Shown: positions 20,289-29,157, numbered from the stretch's first letter. The stretch is DNA of 64,000 nt from Aeromicrobium sp. Leaf245 (GCF_942548115.1 NZ_OW824151.1:3038001-3102000), one strand, 5' to 3'. Notes: generated by a model from the letters alone, not told the origin. Numbers and translations are program-made.

Positions 20289-20317
20289 ATTACACGCCTG
20301 GCGCTGCCATACGTCAA
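20289..20317 (-). promoter_or_regulatory. Strong sigma-70-type promoter of whiB2, leaderless
   Basis: On the minus strand TTGACG (20317-20312) is separated by exactly 17 bp from TGTAAT (20294-20289), and the ATG follows after 7 nt. Both hexamers match the housekeeping consensus at five of six positions. It is the best-formed promoter in the window. Confidence 0.8.
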
Positions 20318-20430
20318 GCGGAATTGCACGATCCGCGGAACCTCCGGCGTGTCGCGCCGCCTTCCAGGGGCCGCGCCGTGCTCACCGGCCCCACCCGACC
20401 GCGCTCGCGCCACGGCGGGAGGATGGACCC

Positions 20431-21102
20431 ATGCCCACCCTCGCCGACCTCCTCCCCGCCGTCCGCGAACCCGGGCGACCGCTGCTCACCTGGGACGACC
20501 GCACGACCGGCGAACGGGTGGAGCTGAGTGCCACGACCACCGCCAACTGGGTCGCGAAGACGGCGTCCCTGCTCGTCGACGAGCTCGACGCCGAGATCGG
20601 GACCCGCGTCCGGATCGGCCTGCCGAGCCACTGGCTGCGCTTCGTGTGGCTGCTCTCCTCCTGGACCGTGGGGGCGGTCATCGTCGACCGCGACGCCGAC
20701 ATCGGGGTCAGCGGCCCCGACCTCGTGGGCGACGAGCCGGTGCGTCTGGCCGCGTCGCTGCGTCCGCTCGGTGGCCCCTTCGTCAGCCCGCCGGAGGGAT
20801 TCGTCGACCTCGCCACCGTCGTCCCGGGGCAGCCGGACGCGTTCACGCCCCTCGACGTCCCGCACGCCGGGTCGGCCGCGCTCGACCTGGCCGGCGCGGA
20901 CCCGCTCGACCACGCCGGGCTCGTCGAGCTCGGCGCTCCCGATCCGCGGCGGGTGCTCGTGGAGCCCGGCGACCTCCGCCGGGACGCGCTGCTCCTGGTG
21001 AGCGCCCTGCGTGGTGGTGGATCGCTCGTGGTCGTGGCTGGTGCCGACGCCGACCAGCTGGAGCGCGTGGCGCAGCAGGAGCGGGCCCATGTCCAGCCCT
21101 GA
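20431..21102 (+). CDS. TIGR03089 family protein
   Basis: 223 residues, ATG after GGGAGGA. The family (Rv3268-like) resembles the N-terminal lobe of acyl-CoA synthetase/AMP-binding enzymes (TWDDRTTGERVELSATTTANWVAKTASLL) but stops before the ATP and adenylate-forming motifs, so it is unlikely to catalyse adenylation. Function unknown. It is divergent from whiB2, with the envelope-polymer transporter just downstream, as its mycobacterial counterpart lies near an LCP-family gene. Confidence 0.8.
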   Translation: MPTLADLLPAVREPGRPLLTWDDRTTGERVELSATTTANWVAKTASLLVDELDAEIGTRVRIGLPSHWLRFVWLLSSWTVGAVIVDRDADIGVSGPDLVGDEPVRLAASLRPLGGPFVSPPEGFVDLATVVPGQPDAFTPLDVPHAGSAALDLAGADPLDHAGLVELGAPDPRRVLVEPGDLRRDALLLVSALRGGGSLVVVAGADADQLERVAQQERAHVQP

Positions 21103-21111
21103 CCCATCCAC

Positions 21112-21117
21112 TACACT
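21112..21117 (+). promoter_or_regulatory. Candidate -10 for the polymer-export ABC operon
   Basis: TACACT lies 61 bp upstream of the permease ATG, after the TIGR03089 stop. No clear -35 is present. The same hexamer precedes accA3. Confidence 0.35.
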
Positions 21118-21178
21118 TTCGACGGCTGCATCCCCTTCCCCGCCCGCCGCCGCGACGACAGAAAGGCCCTCCGCCAGG

Positions 21179-22051
21179 ATGAGTCGTCACCGCGCGATCG
21201 CCAGCAAGACGGGCGGGACCCACGGGCTCACGAAGGTGGGTGGACGGCCGCCGCTGCTCCGCTACCTCGCCGAGGTCCTCCGGCGCCGCGAGTTCATCTA
21301 CTCGCTGGCGCGCTACCGGCTCGAGGCCGAGAACGGGCGCAACCGGCTCGGCATGGGCTGGGTCGTGCTCAAGCCCCTGCTCAACGCCGCGGTCTACGGA
21401 CTCGTGTTCGGCTTCCTGCTGCAGACCAGCCGCGGCGTCGAGTCGTTCGTGGCGTTCCTCGTCATCGGGGTCCTGATGTTCGAGTACTTCTCCACGTGCT
21501 TCACCACCGGCGCGAAGTCGATCACCTCCAACGCCGCGCTCGTCCAGAGCCTCAGCTTCCCGCGCATGTCCCTCCCGCTCGCCCTCGTGGCGCAGCGGTT
21601 CATGCAGTTCGTGCCGATGGTGGTCATCATGGCCGCCGTGGCGCTGGCCTACGGCAGCGTGCCGGACGTCGAGTGGCTCCTGCTGGTGCCGCTCGTCCTG
21701 CTCTTCACGGTGTTCAACACCGGGCTCACGCTCATCACGGCGCGTCTCACGGTGCACTTCCGCGACCTGACGCAGCTGCTGCCGTTCGTCTCGCGGTTCT
21801 TCTTCTACACGTCGGGCATCTTCTACAGCATCGACCAGCGCTTCGACGCGAACTCGATCTTCCGGACCGTCGCCGACGCCCAGCCGATCCACGAGTTCCT
21901 GTCGCTGGGTCGGGCCATCCTGCTGGACGGGCCCTCGTACACGATGCCCTGGCACTTCTGGGCGTACGCCTCCGCCTGGTCGGTGGCCGTGCTGGTGTTC
22001 GGCACCATCTACTTCTGGGCGGCGGAGGAGCGTTATGGCCGAACCGACTGA
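21179..22051 (+). CDS. ABC-2 type polysaccharide/teichoic acid export permease
   Basis: 290 residues from the ATG at 21179 (MSRHRAIASK). Six hydrophobic helices start near residue 75. The N-terminal amphipathic stretch RREFIYSLARYRLEAENGRNRLGMGW is the gate/elbow helix typical of TagG/Wzm permeases. Such permeases flip a lipid-linked glycopolymer across the plasma membrane. The ATPase gene overlaps its 3' end by 17 bp, so the two are obligate partners. The neighbouring TagF-like and LCP genes point to a teichoic-acid-type substrate rather than an O-antigen. Confidence 0.9.
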   Translation: MSRHRAIASKTGGTHGLTKVGGRPPLLRYLAEVLRRREFIYSLARYRLEAENGRNRLGMGWVVLKPLLNAAVYGLVFGFLLQTSRGVESFVAFLVIGVLMFEYFSTCFTTGAKSITSNAALVQSLSFPRMSLPLALVAQRFMQFVPMVVIMAAVALAYGSVPDVEWLLLVPLVLLFTVFNTGLTLITARLTVHFRDLTQLLPFVSRFFFYTSGIFYSIDQRFDANSIFRTVADAQPIHEFLSLGRAILLDGPSYTMPWHFWAYASAWSVAVLVFGTIYFWAAEERYGRTD

Positions 22052-22841
22052 CGACACGGGCCTCGACGACACGGGCCTCGACAGCGCCGGGCCGACGGGG
22101 GAGCTCACCCGACGTCCCGTCGTGGAGGTCGTCGACGTGCACGTGGAGTACAAGGTGCTGGCCACCGGCAAGCGTGCGACCGCGGCCGACGCGGGGCGCA
22201 AGCTCATGCAGCGGTCCCGCAGCACCCGCACCGTGCACGCCCTCAAGGGGGTCTCGTTCACGGCCTACGAGAACGACAGCATCGGCGTCATCGGCTCCAA
22301 CGGCTCGGGCAAGTCGACGCTCATGCGCGCGATCGTCGGCCTGACCCCCACCTCCAAGGGCGCCATCTACGCGTCGTCACGGCCGAGCATGCTGGGGGTC
22401 GGCGCCGCGCTCATCAAGGACCTCTCGGGCGAGCGGAACGTGATCCTGGGCGGACTGGCGCTCGGTCTGTCCCGCGACGAGATCGAGGCGAAGTACGACG
22501 AGATCGTCGAGTTCTCCGGCATCCGCGACTTCATCGACCTGCCGATGCGCACCTACTCCTCCGGCATGACCGCGCGCCTGAAGTTCGCGATCGCCACGGC
22601 GCGCGACCACGAGATCCTCATCGTCGACGAGGCGCTCGCCGTCGGCGACAAGGGCTTCCGCGACCGCAGCGAGGCCCGCATCCGCGAGATCCGCGACAAC
22701 GCCGGCACCGTGTTCCTGGTCAGCCACTCGATGCGCTCGATCCGCGACACCTGCAACCGGGTGATCTGGATCAACAAGGGCGTCCTGATGATGGACGGAC
22801 CGCCCGACGAGGTCATCCCCGCCTACGAGAAGTCCAAGTAG
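22035..22841 (+). CDS. ABC transporter ATPase for polysaccharide/teichoic acid export
   Basis: 268 residues. The nucleotide-binding domain has Walker A GSNGSGKS, an ABC signature region around YSSGMTARLKFAIATA, Walker B ILIVDEAL and the switch His in FLVSHSM. The insert between the first strand and Walker A and the 'TYSSGM' signature are typical of TagH/Wzt/RfbE-type ATPases. No long C-terminal carbohydrate-binding domain is present, so substrate recognition probably lies in the permease. A short acidic repeat (DDTGLDDTGLD) lies at the N-terminus. The start overlaps the permease gene. It converges on the TagF-like gene. Confidence 0.92.
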   Translation: MAEPTDDTGLDDTGLDSAGPTGELTRRPVVEVVDVHVEYKVLATGKRATAADAGRKLMQRSRSTRTVHALKGVSFTAYENDSIGVIGSNGSGKSTLMRAIVGLTPTSKGAIYASSRPSMLGVGAALIKDLSGERNVILGGLALGLSRDEIEAKYDEIVEFSGIRDFIDLPMRTYSSGMTARLKFAIATARDHEILIVDEALAVGDKGFRDRSEARIREIRDNAGTVFLVSHSMRSIRDTCNRVIWINKGVLMMDGPPDEVIPAYEKSK

Positions 22842-22854
22842 CCGCGCCCTCCGG

Positions 22855-24489
22855 TCACGACATCGCCTCGATGGCAGCGACCGCCCGGGCCGCGCTTCCC
22901 TGGTCGCCGGCATGGGCGAAGAAGCGGTGCACCGCGGCGTCGGCGGCGGGGTCACGGCGCCCGGCGTCCAGCCGCTCCACCACCGCTGCGACGGCGGCGT
23001 CGACGTCGCGCACGACGGTGGCGATGCCGATCTCGTCGACCTCGAACGCGTGCGGGCGCCCGGCCTGCTCGAACGCGGGGTCGACGTGGGCCGCCACCAC
23101 CGGCAGGCCGAGGAGGGCCGCGTCGAACAACGTCGAGGAGTAGTCGGTGAGGAAGACCGAGGCGCGGCGCAGCACCGCACCGAACTCCTCACGCTCCTGG
23201 TCGACCAGTCGCACGTCCGACCGGGCGTCCACGAGGTCGGCGAGCAGCCCCCGCGCCTCGTAGTGGGGCAGGACCTCCAGCACGGCGCCGTGACGCTCGA
23301 GCGCAGCAGCCAGCGCGGGGTGCTCGACGACCCCACGGACGAGCTGCGCGTACCCGGACTCCTCCACGCCACGGACGGGGCCACCGCCGCCCTCCCGGTA
23401 GGAGGGCACGACCAGGTCGGCCCGCCACGTCGGCGCGAAGAGGACCCGAGGCCCCCCGGCGGCAGGCTCACGGACGAGCAGGTCGTGGCGAGGCAGTCCG
23501 GTGAGCACCGCACGGTCCCCGTACCCGAGCCGTCCGGCGATCCAGTCACGCTCGGCCGCTGCGGACGTGAGCACGAGGTCGTACCCGGCGACCAGCCGCC
23601 CGATGACCGGCGCCAGGTCGCGGTAGACGACGCCGTGCTGGAGGAACACCCGGCGTGTGCCGACCCGGGGCCGGACGTGGCGCACGTAGTCGTCGCGTCC
23701 CCACGCCTCCGGGATGCCGTAGACGTCGGGGTCGAAGGCGTTGACGAGGTGGCTGGCGTGCCACAGCAGCAGCCGGTGCCGCCACGACCCGTGGGCCACC
23801 ACGCGACCGAGCGGACGCATCCGGGCCCAGCCCGGGGTGCCCCGCTCGACGACGTAGTACGCCCGCAGGTCGCGCCGGTGCCGGCGCAGGTGCGCGAAGA
23901 GCGCAGCGCCGTTGTCCTGCGCGGTGTCACGTCGCTCCCCCACCAGCCAGAGCGGGCGGCGGTGCATCCACCCGGTCAGGGCACGGAGGACCCGCCAGCC
24001 CCAGAGCGGCTCACGCCGGCGCACCGCACGCAGGTCGGAGCGGCGCCTCAGCCGCGCCGCCGCACGCTCCCCACCGTCGAGCAGCTCGACCACGACCGCG
24101 TCGCCGTCGGCTCGCACGTCGAGGGCGACGTCGCCGTGGGCCCCGAGGGTGGCGTTCCTGAACAGGGCCCGTGTCGGGCGGAGCCGCAGCACCCGGCCCT
24201 CGACGGCCATCTCGGGGCGGACGACGCCCCGCGGCCACGCGGCGAGGGGCACCTCGACGACCAGTGCGGACCAGGGGCCGTACCGAACCCGGCGGTCCGG
24301 TCGTTCCACCCATCGCGCCCCGACCCGGACGTCCCCGAGCCGCAGCTCTGCGTCCAGGCCCGGCCGCTCGTCGACGCGGGTGTCCGGCACCCGCAGGTGG
24401 GCGTGCAGCGTGACCGTGCCTGCGTCGGCGTCCACGTCGATCGCGTCGACGAAGCCCTTCGAGCCCTCCAGGTCGGCGGCACTCAGCAC
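22855..24489 (-). CDS. TagF-like CDP-glycerol/ribitol phosphotransferase
   Basis: 544 residues from the GTG at 24489, which overlaps the upstream LCP gene by 7 bp. Residues 1-160 form a beta-rich accessory domain; the rest is a Glyphos_transf domain (GT-B type) with FLQHGVVYRDLAPV (His-Gly of the catalytic site), VLFAPTWR, and LTDYSSTLFDAALLGLPVV for donor binding. Enzymes of this class polymerise glycerol- or ribitol-phosphate onto a lipid-linked primer. Together with the exporter and LCP ligases it argues for a wall teichoic acid or related polyol-phosphate polymer. Donor (CDP-glycerol or CDP-ribitol) cannot be told from sequence. Confidence 0.88.
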   Translation of the reverse strand: MLSAADLEGSKGFVDAIDVDADAGTVTLHAHLRVPDTRVDERPGLDAELRLGDVRVGARWVERPDRRVRYGPWSALVVEVPLAAWPRGVVRPEMAVEGRVLRLRPTRALFRNATLGAHGDVALDVRADGDAVVVELLDGGERAAARLRRRSDLRAVRRREPLWGWRVLRALTGWMHRRPLWLVGERRDTAQDNGAALFAHLRRHRRDLRAYYVVERGTPGWARMRPLGRVVAHGSWRHRLLLWHASHLVNAFDPDVYGIPEAWGRDDYVRHVRPRVGTRRVFLQHGVVYRDLAPVIGRLVAGYDLVLTSAAAERDWIAGRLGYGDRAVLTGLPRHDLLVREPAAGGPRVLFAPTWRADLVVPSYREGGGGPVRGVEESGYAQLVRGVVEHPALAAALERHGAVLEVLPHYEARGLLADLVDARSDVRLVDQEREEFGAVLRRASVFLTDYSSTLFDAALLGLPVVAAHVDPAFEQAGRPHAFEVDEIGIATVVRDVDAAVAAVVERLDAGRRDPAADAAVHRFFAHAGDQGSAARAVAAIEAMS

Positions 24490-25958
24490 GCGGCGTCCAG
24501 GTCCTCGACGTTGTTCGCCGCGGCCTGGCTCGGGTCCTCCGAGGGATCGGTGGAGGGCGTCTGCGTCGGGTCGCTCGGGTCCGGCGTCGCCGACGACTCG
24601 GGCTCGGCCGACGTCTCGCCCTTGTTGGCGTCGCCACCGTGCGTCTCGATGATGGCCTGCTTGATCATGTCCTGGATGAGCGGGTAGTCCGGGGTCACCG
24701 TGGAGACGACCGGCGGGACGAGCGAGACCGTGCGGATCTTCGTGTTGCGGGCCTTCAGGGCCATGTCGGCGAACTCGCCGAGCGCCTCCGAGGGCATGTT
24801 CGTCGACAGGAGCTCCGCGCCCGACTTGGCGATGTCGGTGGCGTTGAGCAGCACCGTCTGCGGACTCATCTGGTCGAGCATCGCGACCATGAGGCACTTC
24901 TGGCGTCCCATGCGCGTGTAGTCGTCGGACTGGATCCGGCTGCGGGCGTACCAGAGCGCCTGGTTGCCGTCGAGGTTCTGGCGTCCGGGCTCGATGTACG
25001 TCTGCTTGTAGGCGTCCTCCTTGCCGAACATCGCGAGCCGTGTCTTGACGTCCATCTCGACGCCGCCGACCGCGTCGACCAGGGAGCGGAAGCCCTTGAG
25101 GTTGATCATCACGTAGTAGTTGATGGAGAGGTCGGTGACGCCCTCGACGGCGTCGATGGTCGCCTCGAGCCCGGGGTCGGCGGCACCGGGGTAGAGGTCG
25201 CTGCGGTTCTCGGCGGCCGTGTGCACGGCGTTGAGCAGGCACTCGGAGCCGCAGTTGTAGCCGAACGGGTACAGCTGGTGCATCGGCGACGACTCGCGGA
25301 ACGGCACGTTCTGCAGGTTGCGCGGCAGCGAGACCAGGACCGTCTTGCCGCTCGAGGCGTCGATGCTGGCCACCGTCATGGAGTCGGGCCGGATGCCGGT
25401 GCGGTCCTTGCCGGAGTCCGAGCCGATGAGCAGGATGTTGTAGCGACCGGCCAGCGGAGGGCTCGTGGTCTCGGCCGAGAACACCTCCTGCACGGCGTCA
25501 CGGCTCGCCGTGCTCACGCGCGAGGCGTAGACCGCCGAGCCGAGGACACCGACGACCAGGGCGGTGTTGAGCACCACCACGACGCCGGCCCGCGCGGGCG
25601 TCAGGCGCAGCGGACGCGCGAGACGCCAGGCGTCGATGAAGAGGGCGGCCCAGGCCACCGCGAGCACGCCGACGCCGATGCGGAAGACCTGGAGCACGTC
25701 GGGGTCGGTGACCAGCCCGATGATGCCGGCGCGGTCACCTCGGTAGGTCCACACGAGGTAGCCCAGCCCGGCGAGCAGCAGCACGTACACCGTGAGAGCG
25801 ATGCGACCGACCCAGCGGTTGCCGACGGCCAGCTGCGCCGATCCCGGTGCCACGGCCGACATGAGGCACAGGCGGAGGGCGCGACGGAACCGCAACCGGG
25901 GTGTCAGGTCGTCGACGTCGGGTCCACGGCTGAGCACCTTCGCGCGACGACGTGTCAT
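24483..25958 (-). CDS. LytR-CpsA-Psr ligase with N-terminal membrane domain (paralogue 1)
   Basis: 491 residues from the ATG at 25958, chosen because GAGGAA precedes it; a GTG 45 bp upstream has no site. After a motif APGSAQLAVGNRWVGR come three transmembrane helices, then an extracytoplasmic LCP domain (about 170-390) with IGSDSGKDRTGIRPDS, SLPRNL, the NYYVMINLKGFRSLVDAVGGVEMDV core and LWYARSR. LCP enzymes attach lipid-linked glycopolymers to peptidoglycan, using conserved Arg and Asp residues seen here. A low-complexity Ser/Pro/Glu/Thr tail ends in DLDAAC. Paralogue 2 lies 87 bp upstream and ends in DLDSSC. Confidence 0.93.
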   Translation of the reverse strand: MTRRRAKVLSRGPDVDDLTPRLRFRRALRLCLMSAVAPGSAQLAVGNRWVGRIALTVYVLLLAGLGYLVWTYRGDRAGIIGLVTDPDVLQVFRIGVGVLAVAWAALFIDAWRLARPLRLTPARAGVVVVLNTALVVGVLGSAVYASRVSTASRDAVQEVFSAETTSPPLAGRYNILLIGSDSGKDRTGIRPDSMTVASIDASSGKTVLVSLPRNLQNVPFRESSPMHQLYPFGYNCGSECLLNAVHTAAENRSDLYPGAADPGLEATIDAVEGVTDLSINYYVMINLKGFRSLVDAVGGVEMDVKTRLAMFGKEDAYKQTYIEPGRQNLDGNQALWYARSRIQSDDYTRMGRQKCLMVAMLDQMSPQTVLLNATDIAKSGAELLSTNMPSEALGEFADMALKARNTKIRTVSLVPPVVSTVTPDYPLIQDMIKQAIIETHGGDANKGETSAEPESSATPDPSDPTQTPSTDPSEDPSQAAANNVEDLDAAC

Positions 25959-26045
25959 GGTTCCTCGGTCTCGAAGTGCTGGCGACGCACCATTATCGCT
26001 CACCGCGCCAAGCCCTCTCGTCCACGACCCGTGAGCACGGCGTGA

Positions 26046-27503
26046 TCAGCAGGACGAGTCGAGGTCGTCGCTCTGGTTCGCCTTGGTCGGGTCCTTCGCG
26101 TCACCCGCCGACGAGGGCACCGACAGGGACGCGGCGAGGATGCCGTCCTTCGCCTGCTTCTTGCCCTCGGCCTTGTCGATCGCCTTGGAGATGAGCGAGC
26201 GCACCTTGTCGTAGTCGGGGTTGCCGGTGAAGATCACCGGAGGCACGAGCGAGACCGACGAGATGGGCTGCGCCTTGGCCTTCAGCGCGAGGTCCATGAA
26301 CACGTTGAGGTCACGGGCCGGGATGTCGGTGTCGAGCAGCGTCTTGCTCGAGTCGGCGATCTTCTCCACGTTCATGAGGACCTTCTTGGGGCTGAGCTCG
26401 CGCAGCATCGCCGTCATGACGCACTTCTGGCGGCCCATGCGCGAGAAGTCGTTGTTGAGCACGCGGCTGCGGGAGTACCAGAGCGCCTGGTCGCCCGTGA
26501 GCTTCTGGCGTCCGGGCTCGATGTACCCACGGATCGGCGAGCCGATGCCGCCGATCGCCGTGCGCTCCTGGACGTCGATGCTGACACCGCCCACGGCGTC
26601 GATCAGGTCGGAGAAGCCCGCCATGTTCACGAGGGCGTAGTAGTTGAGGTCGAGCCCGGTGATGGCCTCGACGGCGTCGATCGTCGCCTGGATGCCGGGA
26701 GTGCGGTGCCCGACCTTCTTCACACCCATCTGGGCCGCGTTGTCGTCGGCCCACGTGTTGACCGCGTTGAGGTAGCAGCCGTCGCAGTCGAACGTGGACG
26801 GGAACTCCTTCTTCATGAACGAGTCGGAGGGGAACGGCACGTCCTCGAGGTTGCGCGGCAGGCCGATGAGCACCGTGCGGCCGGTCTCGGCGTCGATGCT
26901 GGCGACGTTGAGCGAGTCGGGGCGCATGCCCGAGCGGTCCTTGCCGGAGTCGGTGCCCATGAGCAGGACGTTGTAGCGGCCGTCGACGGGCTTGGAGGTC
27001 GTGGAGGCAGCGAACACGGTGTCGAGCACGCCGGTCTGGACGCCCACGAGGTGCGCGCCGAAGAACATGGCGCCGGCGGTGACGAAGCACAGCGCGCCGT
27101 TCAGCCCGGCGACCCAGAACCGGTGCCGACGGGCGAGGCGCAGCGGCTGGCCGAGGCGCCAGGCGTCGACGATGAGGACCATCCAGAACAGGGCGCCGCC
27201 GATGAGGGCGTACCGGACGGGCGTCAGGATCCGCCCGTCGGTGAGGAGCATGAACAGGCCGGACCGTGAGGTCAGGGCGAGCACGAGCACGAGGGCACCG
27301 ACCGCGAGGCAGCCGAGCCAAATGCGCAGGGCGATACGGCCGATGCGCTTGTTGCCGGTGACGATCTGGGCCGAGCCGGGCATGACCAGCGTCATGACGG
27401 TCAGCGTGAGGGCGCGGCGCAGCTGGATGCGCTCGGAGGCCGCGTGGGCCGCCGCCGGGCCCGTCGAGGGCGAGTGGGGCGAGGTACGGGTGTTCTCGTG
27501 CAT
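26046..27503 (-). CDS. LytR-CpsA-Psr ligase with N-terminal membrane domain (paralogue 2)
   Basis: 485 residues, ATG at 27503. It has the same layout as its neighbour: a cytoplasmic stretch with MPGSAQIVTGNKRIGR, three membrane helices, then the LCP domain with MGTDSGKDRSGMRPDS, GLPRNL, NYYALVNMAGFSDLIDAVGGVSIDV and LWYSRSR. A cysteine pair (DCDGCYLNAV) occurs where paralogue 1 has NCGSECLLNAV, so both probably have a disulfide there. The C-terminus is DLDSSC, again a terminal cysteine. Tandem duplication followed by divergence is likely; the two may prefer different polymers or acceptors. Confidence 0.93.
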   Translation of the reverse strand: MHENTRTSPHSPSTGPAAAHAASERIQLRRALTLTVMTLVMPGSAQIVTGNKRIGRIALRIWLGCLAVGALVLVLALTSRSGLFMLLTDGRILTPVRYALIGGALFWMVLIVDAWRLGQPLRLARRHRFWVAGLNGALCFVTAGAMFFGAHLVGVQTGVLDTVFAASTTSKPVDGRYNVLLMGTDSGKDRSGMRPDSLNVASIDAETGRTVLIGLPRNLEDVPFPSDSFMKKEFPSTFDCDGCYLNAVNTWADDNAAQMGVKKVGHRTPGIQATIDAVEAITGLDLNYYALVNMAGFSDLIDAVGGVSIDVQERTAIGGIGSPIRGYIEPGRQKLTGDQALWYSRSRVLNNDFSRMGRQKCVMTAMLRELSPKKVLMNVEKIADSSKTLLDTDIPARDLNVFMDLALKAKAQPISSVSLVPPVIFTGNPDYDKVRSLISKAIDKAEGKKQAKDGILAASLSVPSSAGDAKDPTKANQSDDLDSSC

Positions 27504-27659
27504 GTCGTCCTCAGAGGTCGCTGCCGGGGGAAGAGCAGGGCGAGCAGGTCGCGTCGATCGTCACACAAACTCTGTACCCGAGGTCGAGGGCGCGCCGGGA
27601 CGAGCAGGTTTCTGCGTGGCGCCACCGCGCAGAAGCACCGCCGACGGGTACCGCTCGGA

Positions 27660-27665
27660 TAGGTT
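27660..27665 (+). promoter_or_regulatory. -10 of a probable leaderless promoter for the third LCP gene
   Basis: TAGGTT ends 7 nt before the ATG at 27673, and the gap (CGGACCC) contains no Shine-Dalgarno. Confidence 0.5.
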
Positions 27666-27672
27666 CGGACCC

Positions 27673-28815
27673 ATGCCAGAGCAACGCCCCGAGGACAGCT
27701 ACGGATGGTTGTACGGCTCGGGCGACGACCGCGACGCCGATCGCGACCGCACCCGGCAGCAGCCGCAGCAGACCGTGCGCCGAGACGAGCTGCCGCCCCC
27801 CAACCTGCCCCCGCCCGGGTCGAGCCGCCGACCCGCGGCGGAGCCGCCGCGCAGGAAGCGCGGCCGACGCGGGCCCGGGCGCGTCGTGGCTCTGCTGCTG
27901 CTGGCCTGGCTCGCCTTCCTGGTCGGCACGCCTCTCTACGCCTACTCGACCGCCTCGAAGATCCCGTTCCAGCCCGAGGCCGAGCGTCCGGGCGACCAGC
28001 CCGGGACCACCTTCCTCATCGTCGGCTCGGACAGCCGGGCCGGACTCAGCAAGGAGGAGCAGTCCGAGCTGAGCACGGGCGGGGACGGCGGAGGTCGCGG
28101 ACGCACCGACACGATCATGCTGCTGCACACCGGCGCCGGTCCGTCGATGCTCATGTCGATCCCCCGTGACTCGATCGTCGACGTGCCGGGCTACGGCTCG
28201 ACCAAGATCAACGCGGCCTACGCCTACGGAGGCGCTCAGCTGCTGACCCAGACCGTGGAGCAGAACACCGGCATCACGGTCGACGACTACGTGGAGATCG
28301 GCTTCGGCGGGCTCGTGAAGGTGGTCGACGCCCTGGGTGGCGTCGAGATCTGCCCGAAGGAGGACATCAAGGACAAGGACTCCGGGCTCGACGTGAAGGC
28401 CGGGTGCCAGGAGGCCGACGGTGCGACGGCGCTGGCGTACTCGCGCAACCGCCACAGCTACGCCACGCAGGACATCCAGCGCGTGCAGAGCCAGCGCGAG
28501 GTGATCAGCGGCATCGCGAAGAAGGCGGCGTCGCCGTGGACGATCGTGAACCCGGTCCGGTACTGGGGCGTCAACACCGGCGCGGCCAGCGCGGTGCAGA
28601 TCGGCGAGGGCACCAACCCCTACGACCTGGTCAAGTTCGCCCTCGGTCTGCGCTCGGCCATGGGGTCGGACGGTCTGAGCTGCACCGTCCCCCTGGCCGA
28701 CTTCTCGGTCCGCTGGGACGCCGAGCGCAGCCAGCAGATGTTCGACCTCGTCAAGGCCGACCGCACCGGGAGCATCGGCGACCTGTGCACGGCCGACGGC
28801 CTGCCCAAGGACTGA
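27673..28815 (+). CDS. LytR-CpsA-Psr ligase, classical single-anchor form
   Basis: 380 residues from the ATG at 27673; the frame is open upstream but that DNA belongs to paralogue 2. A 70-residue cytoplasmic tail rich in Pro, Arg and Gln precedes one transmembrane helix (about 72-92). The LCP domain has VGSDSRAGLS, RTDTIMLLH, SIPRDS, YVEIGFGGLVKVVDALGGVEI and ALAYSRNRH. This is the CpsA/Rv3267-like form, divergent from the two paralogues. Three LCP ligases in 4.3 kb indicate a locus devoted to attaching polymers to the wall. Confidence 0.94.
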   Translation: MPEQRPEDSYGWLYGSGDDRDADRDRTRQQPQQTVRRDELPPPNLPPPGSSRRPAAEPPRRKRGRRGPGRVVALLLLAWLAFLVGTPLYAYSTASKIPFQPEAERPGDQPGTTFLIVGSDSRAGLSKEEQSELSTGGDGGGRGRTDTIMLLHTGAGPSMLMSIPRDSIVDVPGYGSTKINAAYAYGGAQLLTQTVEQNTGITVDDYVEIGFGGLVKVVDALGGVEICPKEDIKDKDSGLDVKAGCQEADGATALAYSRNRHSYATQDIQRVQSQREVISGIAKKAASPWTIVNPVRYWGVNTGAASAVQIGEGTNPYDLVKFALGLRSAMGSDGLSCTVPLADFSVRWDAERSQQMFDLVKADRTGSIGDLCTADGLPKD

Positions 28816-28827
28816 GCGGCGGAGCCG

Positions 28828-28843
28828 CCGGCCACCGGGCCGG
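28828..28843. terminator. Hairpin between convergent LCP and acetyltransferase genes
   Basis: CCGGCC (28828-28833) and GGCCGG (28838-28843) form a 6-bp stem with a 4-nt loop, directly after a second inverted repeat, GGCGG/CCGCC. It lies just past the LCP stop codon. There is no T-run. Confidence 0.45.
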
Positions 28844-28863
28844 TCGGCGCGGGTCCCAGCAGG

Positions 28864-29157
28864 TCAGCGAGGGGCGTTGAACTGCAGGTCCTGGTAGTCC
28901 GGGTGGCGCCCGATCCAGGCGAGCACGAACGGGCACGTGACGAGCGCCTTCGCCCCCCGGGCCCGCGTGTCGTCGAGGATGCCGCGTGCCAGGAGGGAGC
29001 CGATGCCACGGCCCTCGTTCTCGCGCGGCACCTCGGTGTGGGTGATGACGACCAGCTCGTCGGTGCGCTGGTACTCCACGAAGCCGAGGAGCTCGTCGCC
29101 GAGGCGCGCCTCGAACCGGTTCTTGCCGGGCTGGTCCTCGACGGTCAGCTCTGCCAT
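28864..29157 (-). CDS. Small GNAT-family N-acetyltransferase (YidJ/Gtn type)
   Basis: 97 residues, ATG after GAGAGGA. The compact fold matches the minimal acetyltransferase group: a central strand VVITHTEVP, the acetyl-CoA pyrophosphate loop ENEGRGIGSLLARGIL, and a C-terminal CPFVLAWIGRHPDYQDL. The substrate of this small subgroup is generally unknown. It converges on the third LCP gene and has the repeat island upstream of it. Confidence 0.88.
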   Translation of the reverse strand: MAELTVEDQPGKNRFEARLGDELLGFVEYQRTDELVVITHTEVPRENEGRGIGSLLARGILDDTRARGAKALVTCPFVLAWIGRHPDYQDLQFNAPR

